Of a DNA stretch of 9,209 nt, positions 1 through 5,913 are shown one piece after another. Made by a program: the position numbers and the translations under genes. Source of the DNA: Planctomycetaceae bacterium (lineage in GTDB: Bacteria > Planctomycetota > Planctomycetia > Pirellulales > Pirellulaceae); assembly GCA_002708345.1 (NCBI GenBank), contig PANG01000074.1:1-9209 (forward strand), read 5' to 3'. The number at the start of each line of letters is the position of its first letter. Positions within the stretch are counted from its first letter, which is position 1. The notes below the pieces were generated by a model. It was not told the origin of the DNA, did no database searches, and was given only the letters and a program-made list of their open reading frames with translations.

Positions 1-105
1 GTCCTGCGGAACCTGCTGATCGTCCTGCGGAACCTGCTGATCCTCCTGCGGAACCTGCTGATCCTCCTGCGGAACCTGCTGATCCTCCTGCGTGACCTGC
101 TCCTT
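1..105 (-). repeat. 21-bp tandem repeat encoding DQQVPQE heptads inside tatC
   Basis: Four near-identical 21-bp units occupy 1-21, 22-42, 43-63 and 64-84. A diverged fifth unit fills 85-105. The only variation among the four is the first base of the unit (g or c on the + strand), which switches the last residue of the heptad between Asp and Glu. Read in the tatC frame, the order is KEQVTQE, DQQVPQE twice, then DQQVPQD twice. The unit length is a multiple of three, so copy-number changes keep the frame. The array reaches the window edge, so the true copy number is unknown. Confidence 0.95.
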
Positions 106-564
106 GAGCCCCTCGCCCTGCTCCTCGCTGATCACCCTGGAGAAGAGACGTTTAGCCCCACCGTCGAGGAAATCGTCATAGGAAAACGAGTAGGGCTTAT
201 AGGCCAGGAAAGCGCCTGGATCCGCGTGACTCTCGTACAGGTTGATCGCCAGGGCATCCATGTCGATACGCATCGTATCGACTTCCAACCCCTGCTCCTC
301 GATCAGGACAAGCCGTTCCACCGCATTCTCACCGTACTCCGCCTTGATCTCTTCCTTTTCCAGGTTGAGGTAGTACTCCTTCAATGCCTTGGTCAAGGGT
401 CCCTGGATGAAAACGACAATCTGGTTGGCAAACAACAAGCCCACCAGGAATCCAATGATGATCCCAATCACAGAACGGAACAGGCAGGTACGAAGTTCCT
501 CGAGATGATCCCCGAAGGACATCGTCGATTTATTAAAGAGGTCCTTTTCAGGAGTTCTTGACAT
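1..564 (-). CDS. tatC: Sec-independent protein translocase TatC (partial, N-terminal 188 residues)
   Basis: TatC is the multispanning core of the twin-arginine translocase. It sits in the cytoplasmic membrane and binds Tat signal peptides. The frame is open from an ATG at 564 to the left edge, so the gene runs out of the window. Residues 16-25 (SFGDHLEELR) match the conserved cytosolic N-terminus (H-L-x-E-L-R). E23 lines up with the signal-binding Glu of E. coli TatC. One hydrophobic helix follows at about 31-53, then the usual GPL at 55-57. In E. coli the second helix comes about 25 residues later. Here more than 130 polar, acidic residues follow with no second helix in view, so the first periplasmic loop is greatly enlarged. 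It ends at the window edge in DQQVPQE heptads. A GGAG lies 9 nt before the ATG and supports this start. A second in-frame ATG at codon 15 is less likely. The gene is divergent from manA. Family assignment is firm; the loop's role is unknown. Confidence 0.9.
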   Translation of the reverse strand, partial: MSRTPEKDLFNKSTMSFGDHLEELRTCLFRSVIGIIIGFLVGLLFANQIVVFIQGPLTKALKEYYLNLEKEEIKAEYGENAVERLVLIEEQGLEVDTMRIDMDALAINLYESHADPGAFLAYKPYSFSYDDFLDGGAKRLFSRVISEEQGEGLKEQVTQEDQQVPQEDQQVPQEDQQVPQDDQQVPQD

Positions 565-653
565 CCTCTTTTACTCCATGCAGACTCAGCTGACTTCACA
601 ACGACAGATTAAAACTCCACCAGTCAGCAACCTGAAAATGCGGTTGGGGATGA

Positions 654-771
654 TTGAAAACAAGCCTTTTCAACCCGGGACCAGGATGACAGTGGGTACG
701 GTAGGAAACTGCCGTATCAGCTGAAACCGGCCGAAAGAAACAGTGAAGACTGGTGTTTTTCCAGCGGCCGG
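654..771 (+). other. Three inverted repeats in the tatC/manA divergent gap (possible manA leader structure)
   Basis: The 282-bp gap (565-846) contains three hairpins. The first is TTGAAAA (654-660) with TTTTCAA (667-673). The second is a 10-bp stem, 695-704 with 709-718, closed by a GAAA (GNRA) tetraloop. The third is CCGGCCG (727-733) with CGGCCGG (765-771), enclosing a small CTGG/CCAG hairpin (750-764). The second stem has two G-T pairs on the + strand. They are G-U wobbles in a rightward RNA but C-A mismatches in a leftward one, which favours RNA from the manA side. No T-run follows, so these are not intrinsic terminators. No known riboswitch class was recognised, and the function is inferred only from the structure. 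Confidence 0.4.
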
Positions 772-846
772 CAATGTTCAATAATAACAACGGCTCGCCG
801 GACCGACAACTCACTGCACGACTACCGCTCATATTTCAACGGTCAA

Positions 847-1821
847 ATGAACAAAACTCCTTACCAGCCACTCCGATTCCGGCCACTCCTTAGAAACTAT
901 ATATGGGGCGGGCAGCGACTTTCCACACTGCTGCAGAAGTCTCGTCCGTCGAAGGAACCACTTGCGGAAAGCTGGGAAATCGTGGACCTCGGAGAACACC
1001 AGAGCAGACTCATCGACAGCCCCTGGGCAGGGATGCCCCTCCATGAACTGGTGACCGAGCATGGAGAATCCCTGCTGGGCGTTAACTCTCCCCAGGAATC
1101 ATTCCCCCTGCTCTTTAAGTACCTCGATTGCCGATTGAACCTCTCCATCCAGGTACATCCCAACGACCAGCGTGCAGCACGCCTGGATCCGCCAGGACGG
1201 GGCAAGACAGAGGCCTGGGTCGTGCTGGAGGCAGAAGCAAAGAGCCGCATTTATGCCGGGCTCAAGCAGGGAGTTGGACGCGAGGAATTCATCGCCTCAC
1301 TTCAGCAGGGGAATATTGACTCCACGCTGCACTGGTTTGAACCGGGAGTTGGAGACTGCATCCTGGTTCCTGCCGGATGCGTGCATGCACTTGGAGCTGG
1401 CCTGCTGGTCGCAGAGATTCAGCAATCGAGTGATACCACCTATCGACTTTTTGACTGGAATCGTCTCGGCAGCGACGGCCAGCCACGACCACTGCACCTG
1501 GAAGCAGGGCTCGAGGCCATCGACTTCGAAGCCGGTCCCGTAATGCCACAGATACCCATTGCCACGGATTCACCACAACGGGAAACTCTCGTCGACTGCC
1601 CCAGCTTTGTCCTCGACAGGTTTACCCTCCAAAGGCCCGAGACCATTGGTGGCGATGGGCACTGCAGGATCCTGTCGGTGCTGGCTGGTGAAGTCGAGGT
1701 GGGTAGTGAACAGCCACTCAAGCTCGCACGAGGGGAAACCTGCCTGGTCCCTGCCGCCGCCGGTGCACAAACAGTCGTACCTGCCAGCAAGAGCATCGTG
1801 CTTTCCGCCCGACAACCATGA
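847..1821 (+). CDS. manA: Mannose-6-phosphate isomerase, type I (short form)
   Basis: This enzyme interconverts mannose-6-phosphate and fructose-6-phosphate, and so feeds GDP-mannose and polysaccharide synthesis or mannose use. It is a zinc-dependent cytosolic cupin. The 324 residues match the short Bacillus-like form of about 315. Expected zinc ligands are visible: Q102 and H104 in SIQVHPND, E122 in GKTEAW, and H180 in VPAGCVHALGAG. R200 in DTTYRLFDW fits the active-site arginine. The N-terminal stretch RNYIWGG (16-22) is also typical. The C-terminal third is the second, non-catalytic cupin-like part. No clear Shine-Dalgarno site precedes the ATG at 847. The start is chosen because the family N-terminus begins just after it (PLRFRPLLRNYIWGG). 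It is divergent from tatC and does not overlap the next gene. A gap of just over 100 bp containing its own promoter separates them, so co-transcription is not required. Confidence 0.93.
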   Translation: MNKTPYQPLRFRPLLRNYIWGGQRLSTLLQKSRPSKEPLAESWEIVDLGEHQSRLIDSPWAGMPLHELVTEHGESLLGVNSPQESFPLLFKYLDCRLNLSIQVHPNDQRAARLDPPGRGKTEAWVVLEAEAKSRIYAGLKQGVGREEFIASLQQGNIDSTLHWFEPGVGDCILVPAGCVHALGAGLLVAEIQQSSDTTYRLFDWNRLGSDGQPRPLHLEAGLEAIDFEAGPVMPQIPIATDSPQRETLVDCPSFVLDRFTLQRPETIGGDGHCRILSVLAGEVEVGSEQPLKLARGETCLVPAAAGAQTVVPASKSIVLSARQP

Positions 1822-1845
1822 TCTGTTGCTTCCGGCGAAACAACC

Positions 1846-1875
1846 TTGTCGTCAGCGGCCCTGCTCTCCTATAAT
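1846..1875 (+). promoter_or_regulatory. Sigma-70-like promoter for the small lipoprotein gene
   Basis: TTGTCG at 1846-1851 and a perfect TATAAT at 1870-1875 are separated by 18 bp. Transcription would start near 1882, about 50 nt before the ATG at 1934. It lies just after the manA stop (1821), so the lipoprotein gene probably has independent expression. Only the match to consensus supports this. Confidence 0.6.
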
Positions 1876-1933
1876 CCGCCGCCCCAAAAACACTGGTGCA
1901 AGGGGAGTGAGAACCAAGCGGGAAAGCAAACCA

Positions 1934-2251
1934 ATGGTACGACTTGTCCTCACTTGCGGGCTGCTGGCAGCCGTTTCCGGCTGTCAACCCTTCCTGGCCA
2001 GGTTCCAGAAACCGCCGGGCCCGATTCAGCAGCAACGCTACCAGGCCACGCTTCACGATCCCTATCCAACGCCACACGGAATTCCCGGATCCGAGGGATC
2101 CCGTCCACCCGGGTATTTCAACCCTCTACCCCAGGCTGTCCAGGATCGGTACCTGCAAGATTCCTTCTGGTACGGGCGGGAACGGGCCCCCGAGACCCCG
2201 CAAGAGAAGGAGGCGGTGGGAAGCGGCCTGCTAGATCCCGACGGCAACTAG
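1934..2251 (+). CDS. Small proline-rich putative lipoprotein of unknown function
   Basis: I do not recognise the family. The 105-residue product starts with a compact lipoprotein signal. M-V-R is followed by a hydrophobic core (LVLTCGLLAAV) and a V-S-G-C lipobox, with C17 the lipidated residue of the mature protein. The mature part (about 89 residues) is polar and rich in Pro, Gln and Gly. It contains runs such as PYPTPHGIPGSEGSRPPGYF and no further membrane segment, so it is likely an anchored periplasmic or outer-membrane-facing protein. An in-frame GTG at 1907 would add nine basic, polar residues before the same signal. It has AGGGG only 1 nt away, while the ATG at 1934 has GCGGGA at a normal distance, so the ATG is preferred. 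The gene ends in a CTAG shared with the stop of the converging P-II gene. The lipoprotein signal is confident; the function is unknown. Confidence 0.7.
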   Translation: MVRLVLTCGLLAAVSGCQPFLARFQKPPGPIQQQRYQATLHDPYPTPHGIPGSEGSRPPGYFNPLPQAVQDRYLQDSFWYGRERAPETPQEKEAVGSGLLDPDGN

Positions 2252-2595
2252 ATCGCCTCGCTGCCACGCTCACCGGTGCGAATACGTACACAGTCATCCA
2301 TGGGCAACACGAAGATCTTGCCGTCCCCAATTTCACCCTCGTCACCCGTACGGGCTGCCTTGATAATGGCGGTTACCGTTGGTTCAACAAAATCGTCATT
2401 CACCGCAATTTGCAGTTGGACCTTTCGCAGCAGGTTGACCGCGATTCCACGTCCCCGGTAAACCTCCGTCTGCCCCTTCTGCCGACCAAATCCCTGGCAG
2501 TCCATCACAGTGAGCCGAAAGACCTCTACCTCGGTAAGCGCCGCCTTAACTTCTTCAAGCCGATTTGGCTGAATGATGGCGATGATGAGCTTCAT
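2248..2595 (-). CDS. glnB: P-II nitrogen regulatory protein (GlnB/GlnK family)
   Basis: P-II proteins are trimeric cytosolic sensors. They bind ATP/ADP and 2-oxoglutarate and control nitrogen enzymes, transporters or regulators through an extended T-loop. The 115 residues align throughout with E. coli GlnB (112). They share KLIIAIIQP, the base of the T-loop GFGRQKGQTEVYRG (35-48), IGDGKIFVLP and the C-terminal RIRTGE. Two departures stand out. The position of E. coli Tyr51, the uridylylation site, is Ile (YRGRGIAV), so UMP modification there is not possible. There is also a short insertion, DEGE, between the conserved TG and IGDGKIFV. Neither an ammonium transporter (amtB) nor glutamine synthetase (glnA) gene is adjacent here. 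No Shine-Dalgarno site precedes the ATG, but the start agrees with the family. A sigma-54-like promoter and a structured leader lie upstream. GlnB and GlnK cannot be told apart from sequence alone. Confidence 0.93.
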   Translation of the reverse strand: MKLIIAIIQPNRLEEVKAALTEVEVFRLTVMDCQGFGRQKGQTEVYRGRGIAVNLLRKVQLQIAVNDDFVEPTVTAIIKAARTGDEGEIGDGKIFVLPMDDCVRIRTGERGSEAI

Positions 2596-2721
2596 GGCAG
2601 GGTGGGGGGAAAATCAACAGGAACAGACCGGCAGAGACTGAATCTAGCGAACAGCCGAGAGCCTATCAAGAAGGACAACGACAGCCCAGCAACCAAAACA
2701 GGGAAAGAAATGAAATATCCC

Positions 2722-2794
2722 GGTTTCCGGCAAGTAAGGCGGTTACCTGCCGGAAACCATTGGGATATCCCATTGGCTCCACATGAGAGCCAAT
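2722..2794 (-). other. Structured 5' leader of glnB: three adjacent inverted repeats
   Basis: In leftward transcription the order is as follows. ATTGGCTC/GAGCCAAT comes first (8 bp, 7-nt loop, 2772-2794). The palindrome TGGGATATCCCA follows (2761-2772). A long hairpin (2722-2758) is last. Its arms are 2722-2737 and 2743-2758 around a 5-nt loop. Pairing is perfect except at 2733/2747, which is A-C on the + strand but becomes a G-U wobble in the leftward RNA, giving a continuous 16-bp stem. That asymmetry supports an RNA role on the glnB strand. The hairpin is followed by a U-rich but interrupted stretch. It could be an attenuator, a protein-binding element or a stability element. No known riboswitch class was recognised. 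Confidence 0.5.
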
Positions 2795-2852
2795 TCAGAA
2801 AAGTGTGGAGTTTCGTCTGACCCATTTCCTGATGGACTCAGCTCCTAGCATA

Positions 2853-2868
2853 TGCAAGTAGCGCGCCA
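2853..2868 (-). promoter_or_regulatory. Sigma-54 (RpoN) type promoter for glnB
   Basis: Read leftward, the site is TGGCGCG-CTAC-TTGCA. It matches the sigma-54 consensus TGGCACG-N4-TTGCW at 11 of 12 defined positions. The invariant GG and GC doublets are at the required spacing, and a T precedes the TGG. The start of transcription is predicted near 2842, which gives a leader of about 247 nt. Sigma-54 control of P-II genes is well established in other bacteria (for example glnK), which strengthens the call. No experimental evidence is available from the sequence. Confidence 0.65.
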
Positions 2869-2975
2869 ATCGTCCGGCCTGGCATCAGAAAGAAGAAAAC
2901 CATGCTGATATAAACCGGGAAAAAGAAGAAATCACTTTTTCATTCGGCTACCAGCGTTCAGCAGGAATGTAAGAA

Positions 2976-3003
2976 ATGCCCAGCGGATGGGCATGGGTGC
3001 CCA
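2976..3003 (-). promoter_or_regulatory. Dyad cluster upstream of the sigma-54 promoter (candidate activator sites)
   Basis: On the + strand the order is ATGCCCA (2976-2982), TGGGCAT (2988-2994) and TGCCCA (2998-3003). The middle element can pair perfectly with either neighbour, with loops of 5 nt and 4 nt. These overlapping dyads are centred about 140-155 bp upstream of the predicted start at 2842. That is a typical distance for binding sites of sigma-54 enhancer proteins. The sequence differs from the E. coli NtrC site, so the activator is unknown. Confidence 0.4.
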
Positions 3004-3055
3004 GATAATTAGCAGTCGTGGGGATCACGGATGAACCGGTGAGCATTCAAACTTC

Positions 3056-3093
3056 AAAAAAAACCCCGCGGCGCCACAATGGACGCTGCGGGG
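3056..3093 (-). terminator. Intrinsic terminator after the porin gene
   Basis: Read leftward, a GC-rich stem (arms 3084-3093 and 3064-3073, 10-nt loop) is followed at once by eight T (complement of A 3056-3063). There is one internal A-C mismatch. The outer six pairs are all G-C. It begins 39 bp after the porin stop and would also protect the glnB control region from read-through. Confidence 0.85.
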
Positions 3094-3131
3094 ATTCTTG
3101 AGCTGTTACGGCACAAGGAGTGTCTCTGATG

Positions 3132-4229
3132 CTAAAAGACCAGGATCGCATCGATTCCGACAAAGGTCTCATCCTGGTCCGTTTCCGGTGACCAGTCAAA
3201 ACGGATTTCCGGGCGGACGGTAAGATTCGCACTCGCCTTCCAGTTCAGTCCTGCTGTCGCACTGTAGTTCGACGTGTGTGCATTTCGCCACCATTCAATT
3301 CGACCGGCGGCAAGCCACTCCTCATTGATCTGGTAGACCAGGTAGTTGTTGATGCCAAAATCGTCGGTTGCATCGGTTGCACTGCTGACGTTGGAAAAAT
3401 CACTCTGGAGAATGTACGTCAGCCGTTCACCAAGATTCACATCGGCAATCAGGCTGTGCGTGTACCCCACGCCACGATGCCCCAGGTCACCAAAGGAGGT
3501 CATGTAGCTGAACCCGACCTTGTCATTGACCTGCTTGCTGAAGCCTCCCAGGCCGCTGTTACCGGAACCGAGCTGGTCAAATCCCGAATCCCAGCCAAGC
3601 GTCCACCCCAGGAAGACCTGGGTTTCTCCAACCGGCTTATTCACCATCACCCCCGTGTGCGTGCGTGGCGCCGTGTTATACATCGTCAACGAGTGGCTGT
3701 AGAAAATGTTGTCGGGAGCAGCAACCCTTTCGTGCCCGAGTGGCGACGTGAAGTGACCAAGCGTGATCTGCATGTCTCCAACTCGTGCCTCGGCATATAA
3801 CTGGGGAATGGCCCAGCCATAGATGCCATGGTCCAGGCCGTTCTGGAAGTCAAACTTACCGGCATTGTTCCCGAATGACTGGGTTTCCGAAGCATCGACA
3901 CCATACATCAGGTCCATGTGATAACCCAGGTTGAGTCCTTCACCTTCATCCACTGCAAGGCGTTCAAATTCCAGCCACAGCTGGTGAACATTGAAACGAT
4001 CCGGGTGCTGGTTAAAGCCACCATTGCTCTTGTTGTGGTAGCCCATCTGGAGCCAACCCGTGACTGAGGCAATCTCTCCGCCATTCTGGAAGAGCGACCA
4101 TTGCTCGAGCGTCTTGTTACTGGGAGACTGCGGGTCGTCTTGCTGGGCGTTATCATCCTGGGCGTTGACAGCTGAAATCGACAGCAACAGGGCCAGAATA
4201 CCTGACATTGTGGACTTGAGAATGTTCAT
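3132..4229 (-). CDS. Outer membrane beta-barrel porin, BBP2 family
   Basis: The 365-residue product is probably an outer-membrane channel. A signal peptide is clear. MNILK is followed by a hydrophobic core (residues 8-21) and a cleavage site after V-N-A at 23. An acidic Gln/Asp-rich linker comes next (24-38). The rest is alternating polar/aromatic beta sequence ending in Phe (IDAILVF), as expected for proteins inserted by the Bam machinery. Phrases typical of planctomycete BBP2 porins are present. They include RFNVHQLWLEFER, HMDLMYGVDA, PQLYAEARVGDMQITLGHFTSPLGHE, APDNIFYSHSLTMY and THTGVMV. A strong Shine-Dalgarno site (4236-4244) fixes the ATG start. The gene stands alone, with its own terminator and about 260 bp between it and ftsY. 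Substrate specificity cannot be read from the sequence. Family assignment rests on remembered family features, not on a search. Confidence 0.85.
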   Translation of the reverse strand: MNILKSTMSGILALLLSISAVNAQDDNAQQDDPQSPSNKTLEQWSLFQNGGEIASVTGWLQMGYHNKSNGGFNQHPDRFNVHQLWLEFERLAVDEGEGLNLGYHMDLMYGVDASETQSFGNNAGKFDFQNGLDHGIYGWAIPQLYAEARVGDMQITLGHFTSPLGHERVAAPDNIFYSHSLTMYNTAPRTHTGVMVNKPVGETQVFLGWTLGWDSGFDQLGSGNSGLGGFSKQVNDKVGFSYMTSFGDLGHRGVGYTHSLIADVNLGERLTYILQSDFSNVSSATDATDDFGINNYLVYQINEEWLAAGRIEWWRNAHTSNYSATAGLNWKASANLTVRPEIRFDWSPETDQDETFVGIDAILVF

Positions 4230-4235
4230 TTCCGT

Positions 4236-4244
4236 CTCCTCCTT
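4236..4244 (-). promoter_or_regulatory. Strong Shine-Dalgarno site of the porin gene
   Basis: AAGGAGGAG lies 6 nt before the porin ATG at 4229. Several other genes in this window lack an obvious site, so this one suggests high-level translation, as expected for an abundant outer-membrane protein. Confidence 0.85.
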
Positions 4245-4436
4245 GAGCGGGTTTGTCGAAGGCCATCCCCCGAGGGAAAAACCATGGACAGGATCTCACA
4301 TCTCTCTCATCGAACGGTATACCAGGGACAATTGACTCCAAGCCCGGGGCCAGGAACAGTGTTTTTCCACATCCCCAAGGACCTCACAAACCCCTGCGGG
4401 TTGTACCGGTTCTGACGCTCCTGGGGGTCGGGTTAT

Positions 4437-4452
4437 GACGGCTCTCGCCGCC
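4437..4452 (-). other. Small GNRA-loop hairpin downstream of ftsY
   Basis: Read leftward, GGCGGC-GAGA-GCCGTC forms a 6-bp stem with a GAGA tetraloop. The single imperfect pair is a G-U wobble only in the leftward RNA. It lies about 40 nt after the ftsY stop. No T-run follows, so it is more likely a 3'-end stabilising element of the housekeeping transcript than an intrinsic terminator. Confidence 0.3.
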
Positions 4453-4489
4453 TCAACGATCATCTTTCCCAGGGGCCGAAGAGACTGGA

Positions 4490-5422
4490 TCAGTCCTCAT
4501 CCACGGCATCAAACAGGGCACCCACGAACTCATCGACGTTGAAGAGTGCAAGGTCCTCCGGTTGCTCCCCCTGCCCCACGTACTTGACTGGCAGGGCAAA
4601 TTCACGGCGGATCGGAATGGCGACTCCCCCCTTGGCTGTGCCATCCAGTTTTGCCAGTACGATCCCGGTGCAACGTGCCGCCTCGGAAAAACCCTTGGCC
4701 TGGCTAATTCCGTTCTGGCCGGCCGTCGCATCAAGAACAAGCAACACCTCGTGCGGAGCGTCTGGCACCTGTTTCTCCATCACCCGGTGAATTTTCTCCA
4801 GCTCCTTCATCAGGTTGACCTGGGTCTGGAGTCGACCCGCGGTATCCACGATACAGATGTCGGCATTCTCCCTGACCGCCTCGGCGACTGCACGATGGGC
4901 AACACTGGCCGGGTCCGTTCCCTGGTCCCCTTTCACGATCTTCACACCGATTCGCTCCGACCAGATTGTTAGCTGTTCCACCGCGGCAGCCCGGAACGTG
5001 TCGGCCGCCCCCAGGACAACACTTTTCCCCTCGTTCTTGAAAAGGTGTGCAAGCTTGGCAATCGAGGTGGTTTTTCCTGAACCGTTGACCCCCACGACCA
5101 TGATCACCGTTGGTCCCTCGGTCGCCATTTCAATTGGCACCTCGGGTTGTTGCATGAGTTGCCTGAGCTCGTCACGGATCTGTTCAAGGACTTCATCCAT
5201 TTGAACGACTCGCCCACGGAATTCCCTTTCAATCCGCCCCTGGATCTCGGATGCTGGCCCTCCTCCCATGTCGGTCCGCACCAGGATCCCAAACAGCTCA
5301 TCCAGGAACTGCTCGTCAACCAGCCGTCCTTCTGACTTGAAGAGATCACGGATATCGGTGCGCAGGGCGGAACGGGTTTTCTCCAGTCCCTGTCGAAATC
5401 GTTTCCACAGCCCCATCGTCAC
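4490..5422 (-). CDS. ftsY: Signal recognition particle receptor FtsY
   Basis: FtsY is the membrane-associated GTPase that docks SRP-bound ribosomes to the Sec translocon. The 310 residues form a complete NG module without the long acidic A domain of E. coli FtsY. The N-terminal helix ([17 protein letters not shown]) is amphipathic and may contact the membrane. The four-helix N domain covers about 5-95. The G domain shows GVNGSGKTT (111-119), DTFRAAA (141-147), DTAGR (193-197), AKLDG (257-261, where TKLDG is usual) and GQGEQPEDL near the C-terminus. The annotated start is GTG at 5422, overlapping the nusB stop as GTGA. An ATG two codons later (5416) is also possible. It is the last gene of the leftward housekeeping cluster. 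Confidence 0.95.
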   Translation of the reverse strand: MTMGLWKRFRQGLEKTRSALRTDIRDLFKSEGRLVDEQFLDELFGILVRTDMGGGPASEIQGRIEREFRGRVVQMDEVLEQIRDELRQLMQQPEVPIEMATEGPTVIMVVGVNGSGKTTSIAKLAHLFKNEGKSVVLGAADTFRAAAVEQLTIWSERIGVKIVKGDQGTDPASVAHRAVAEAVRENADICIVDTAGRLQTQVNLMKELEKIHRVMEKQVPDAPHEVLLVLDATAGQNGISQAKGFSEAARCTGIVLAKLDGTAKGGVAIPIRREFALPVKYVGQGEQPEDLALFNVDEFVGALFDAVDED

Positions 5423-5868
5423 TTGTCCATTACCGGGTGCTGGCTGCCTGGTGGGCTGGACTCCTGGTCCAGGTCCCCTCGCAACCGATCAAGGATCGCA
5501 TTTACGAAGCCAGCTGATTTTCCACTCCCGTATCGCTTTGCCACTTCCACTAGTTCATTAACGACCACGGGGCCAGGGGTATCGGTGTGCAAAAGCTCAA
5601 AAGCACCCAGCCGCAGGCTGTTCCGGTCGGTCACCGCCATCCTCTCAAGCGTCCAGTTCTGGGTTCTCGGTGAGAGCACCTCGTCCAGCTTTTCACGGTG
5701 TGTGCGGACTCCCTCCAGCAGGCCCTGGGCAAAAGCAACCAGTTCACGGTGCCCTTCGAGCCGGTCCTTGAGGAACTCTTCATCCCTTCCACCGGCTTCA
5801 CCTTGATTCAGGTCATCCTCGTAAAGGAGTTGCAAAACTGCTTCTCGGGCATCACTTCGACCAGGCAT
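5419..5868 (-). CDS. nusB: Transcription antitermination factor NusB
   Basis: NusB binds boxA RNA together with S10 (NusE) and promotes full-length rRNA transcription. The 149 residues agree with the family's usual 130-150. Typical segments are ARREAVLQLLYE-like at the N-terminus (AREAVLQLLYEDD, 7-19), NWTLERMAVTDRNSLRLGAFELL (71-93) and VVVNELVEVAKRYGSGKSAGFVNAILDRL near the C-terminus. A short acidic-polar tail follows. AAGGA lies a few bases before the ATG and supports the start. It follows ribH after 45 bp and overlaps ftsY by 4 bp, a placement common for ribH-nusB in bacteria. Confidence 0.94.
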   Translation of the reverse strand: MPGRSDAREAVLQLLYEDDLNQGEAGGRDEEFLKDRLEGHRELVAFAQGLLEGVRTHREKLDEVLSPRTQNWTLERMAVTDRNSLRLGAFELLHTDTPGPVVVNELVEVAKRYGSGKSAGFVNAILDRLRGDLDQESSPPGSQHPVMDK

Positions 5869-5913
5869 TCATTTTTCCTTTTTCGACCAGTCCCCCGGAA
5901 GGGGAACATCTGG

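Larger units (their letters stand above)
2596..3131 (-). other. 536-bp noncoding control region between the porin gene and glnB
   Basis: From right to left it holds the porin terminator (3056-3093), a cluster of TGGGCA/TGCCCA half-sites (2976-3003), a sigma-54-like promoter (2853-2868) and a predicted leader of about 247 nt with inverted repeats (2722-2794). About 130 nt with no evident structure then lead up to the glnB start. An open frame from 2825 to 2592 crosses the leader and ends ATGA on the glnB start. It is not called as a gene because it runs through the hairpins and resembles no known protein. Confidence 0.6.

Noticed and set aside
1..84. CRISPR-like direct repeats at the left edge
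   Set aside because: The units are contiguous with no spacers, are 21 bp and keep the tatC reading frame, so this is a coding tandem repeat.
654..771. Possible c-di-GMP (GEMM) riboswitch because of the GNRA hairpin followed by a GC stem
   Set aside because: The conserved core joining sequences of GEMM were not found, and the spacing of the two stems does not fit.
596..832. 78-codon frame on the - strand in the tatC/manA gap
   Set aside because: It runs through the inverted repeats, has no ribosome-binding site and no recognisable protein character.
1846..2820. 324-codon frame on the + strand across the lipoprotein gene, glnB and its leader
   Set aside because: It is out of frame with the lipoprotein and antisense to P-II. 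Its translation is low-quality, and both real genes are well supported.
4290..4360. Sigma-70 promoter for the porin gene
   Set aside because: A TATACC-like -10 can be seen, but the nearest TTG-type -35 elements are at wrong spacing (about 14 bp or 4 bp), so it was not called.
4385..4410. Imperfect AACCC/GGGTT hairpin as terminator of the ftsY transcript
   Set aside because: The stem is short and bulged, with no T-run on the transcribed strand.
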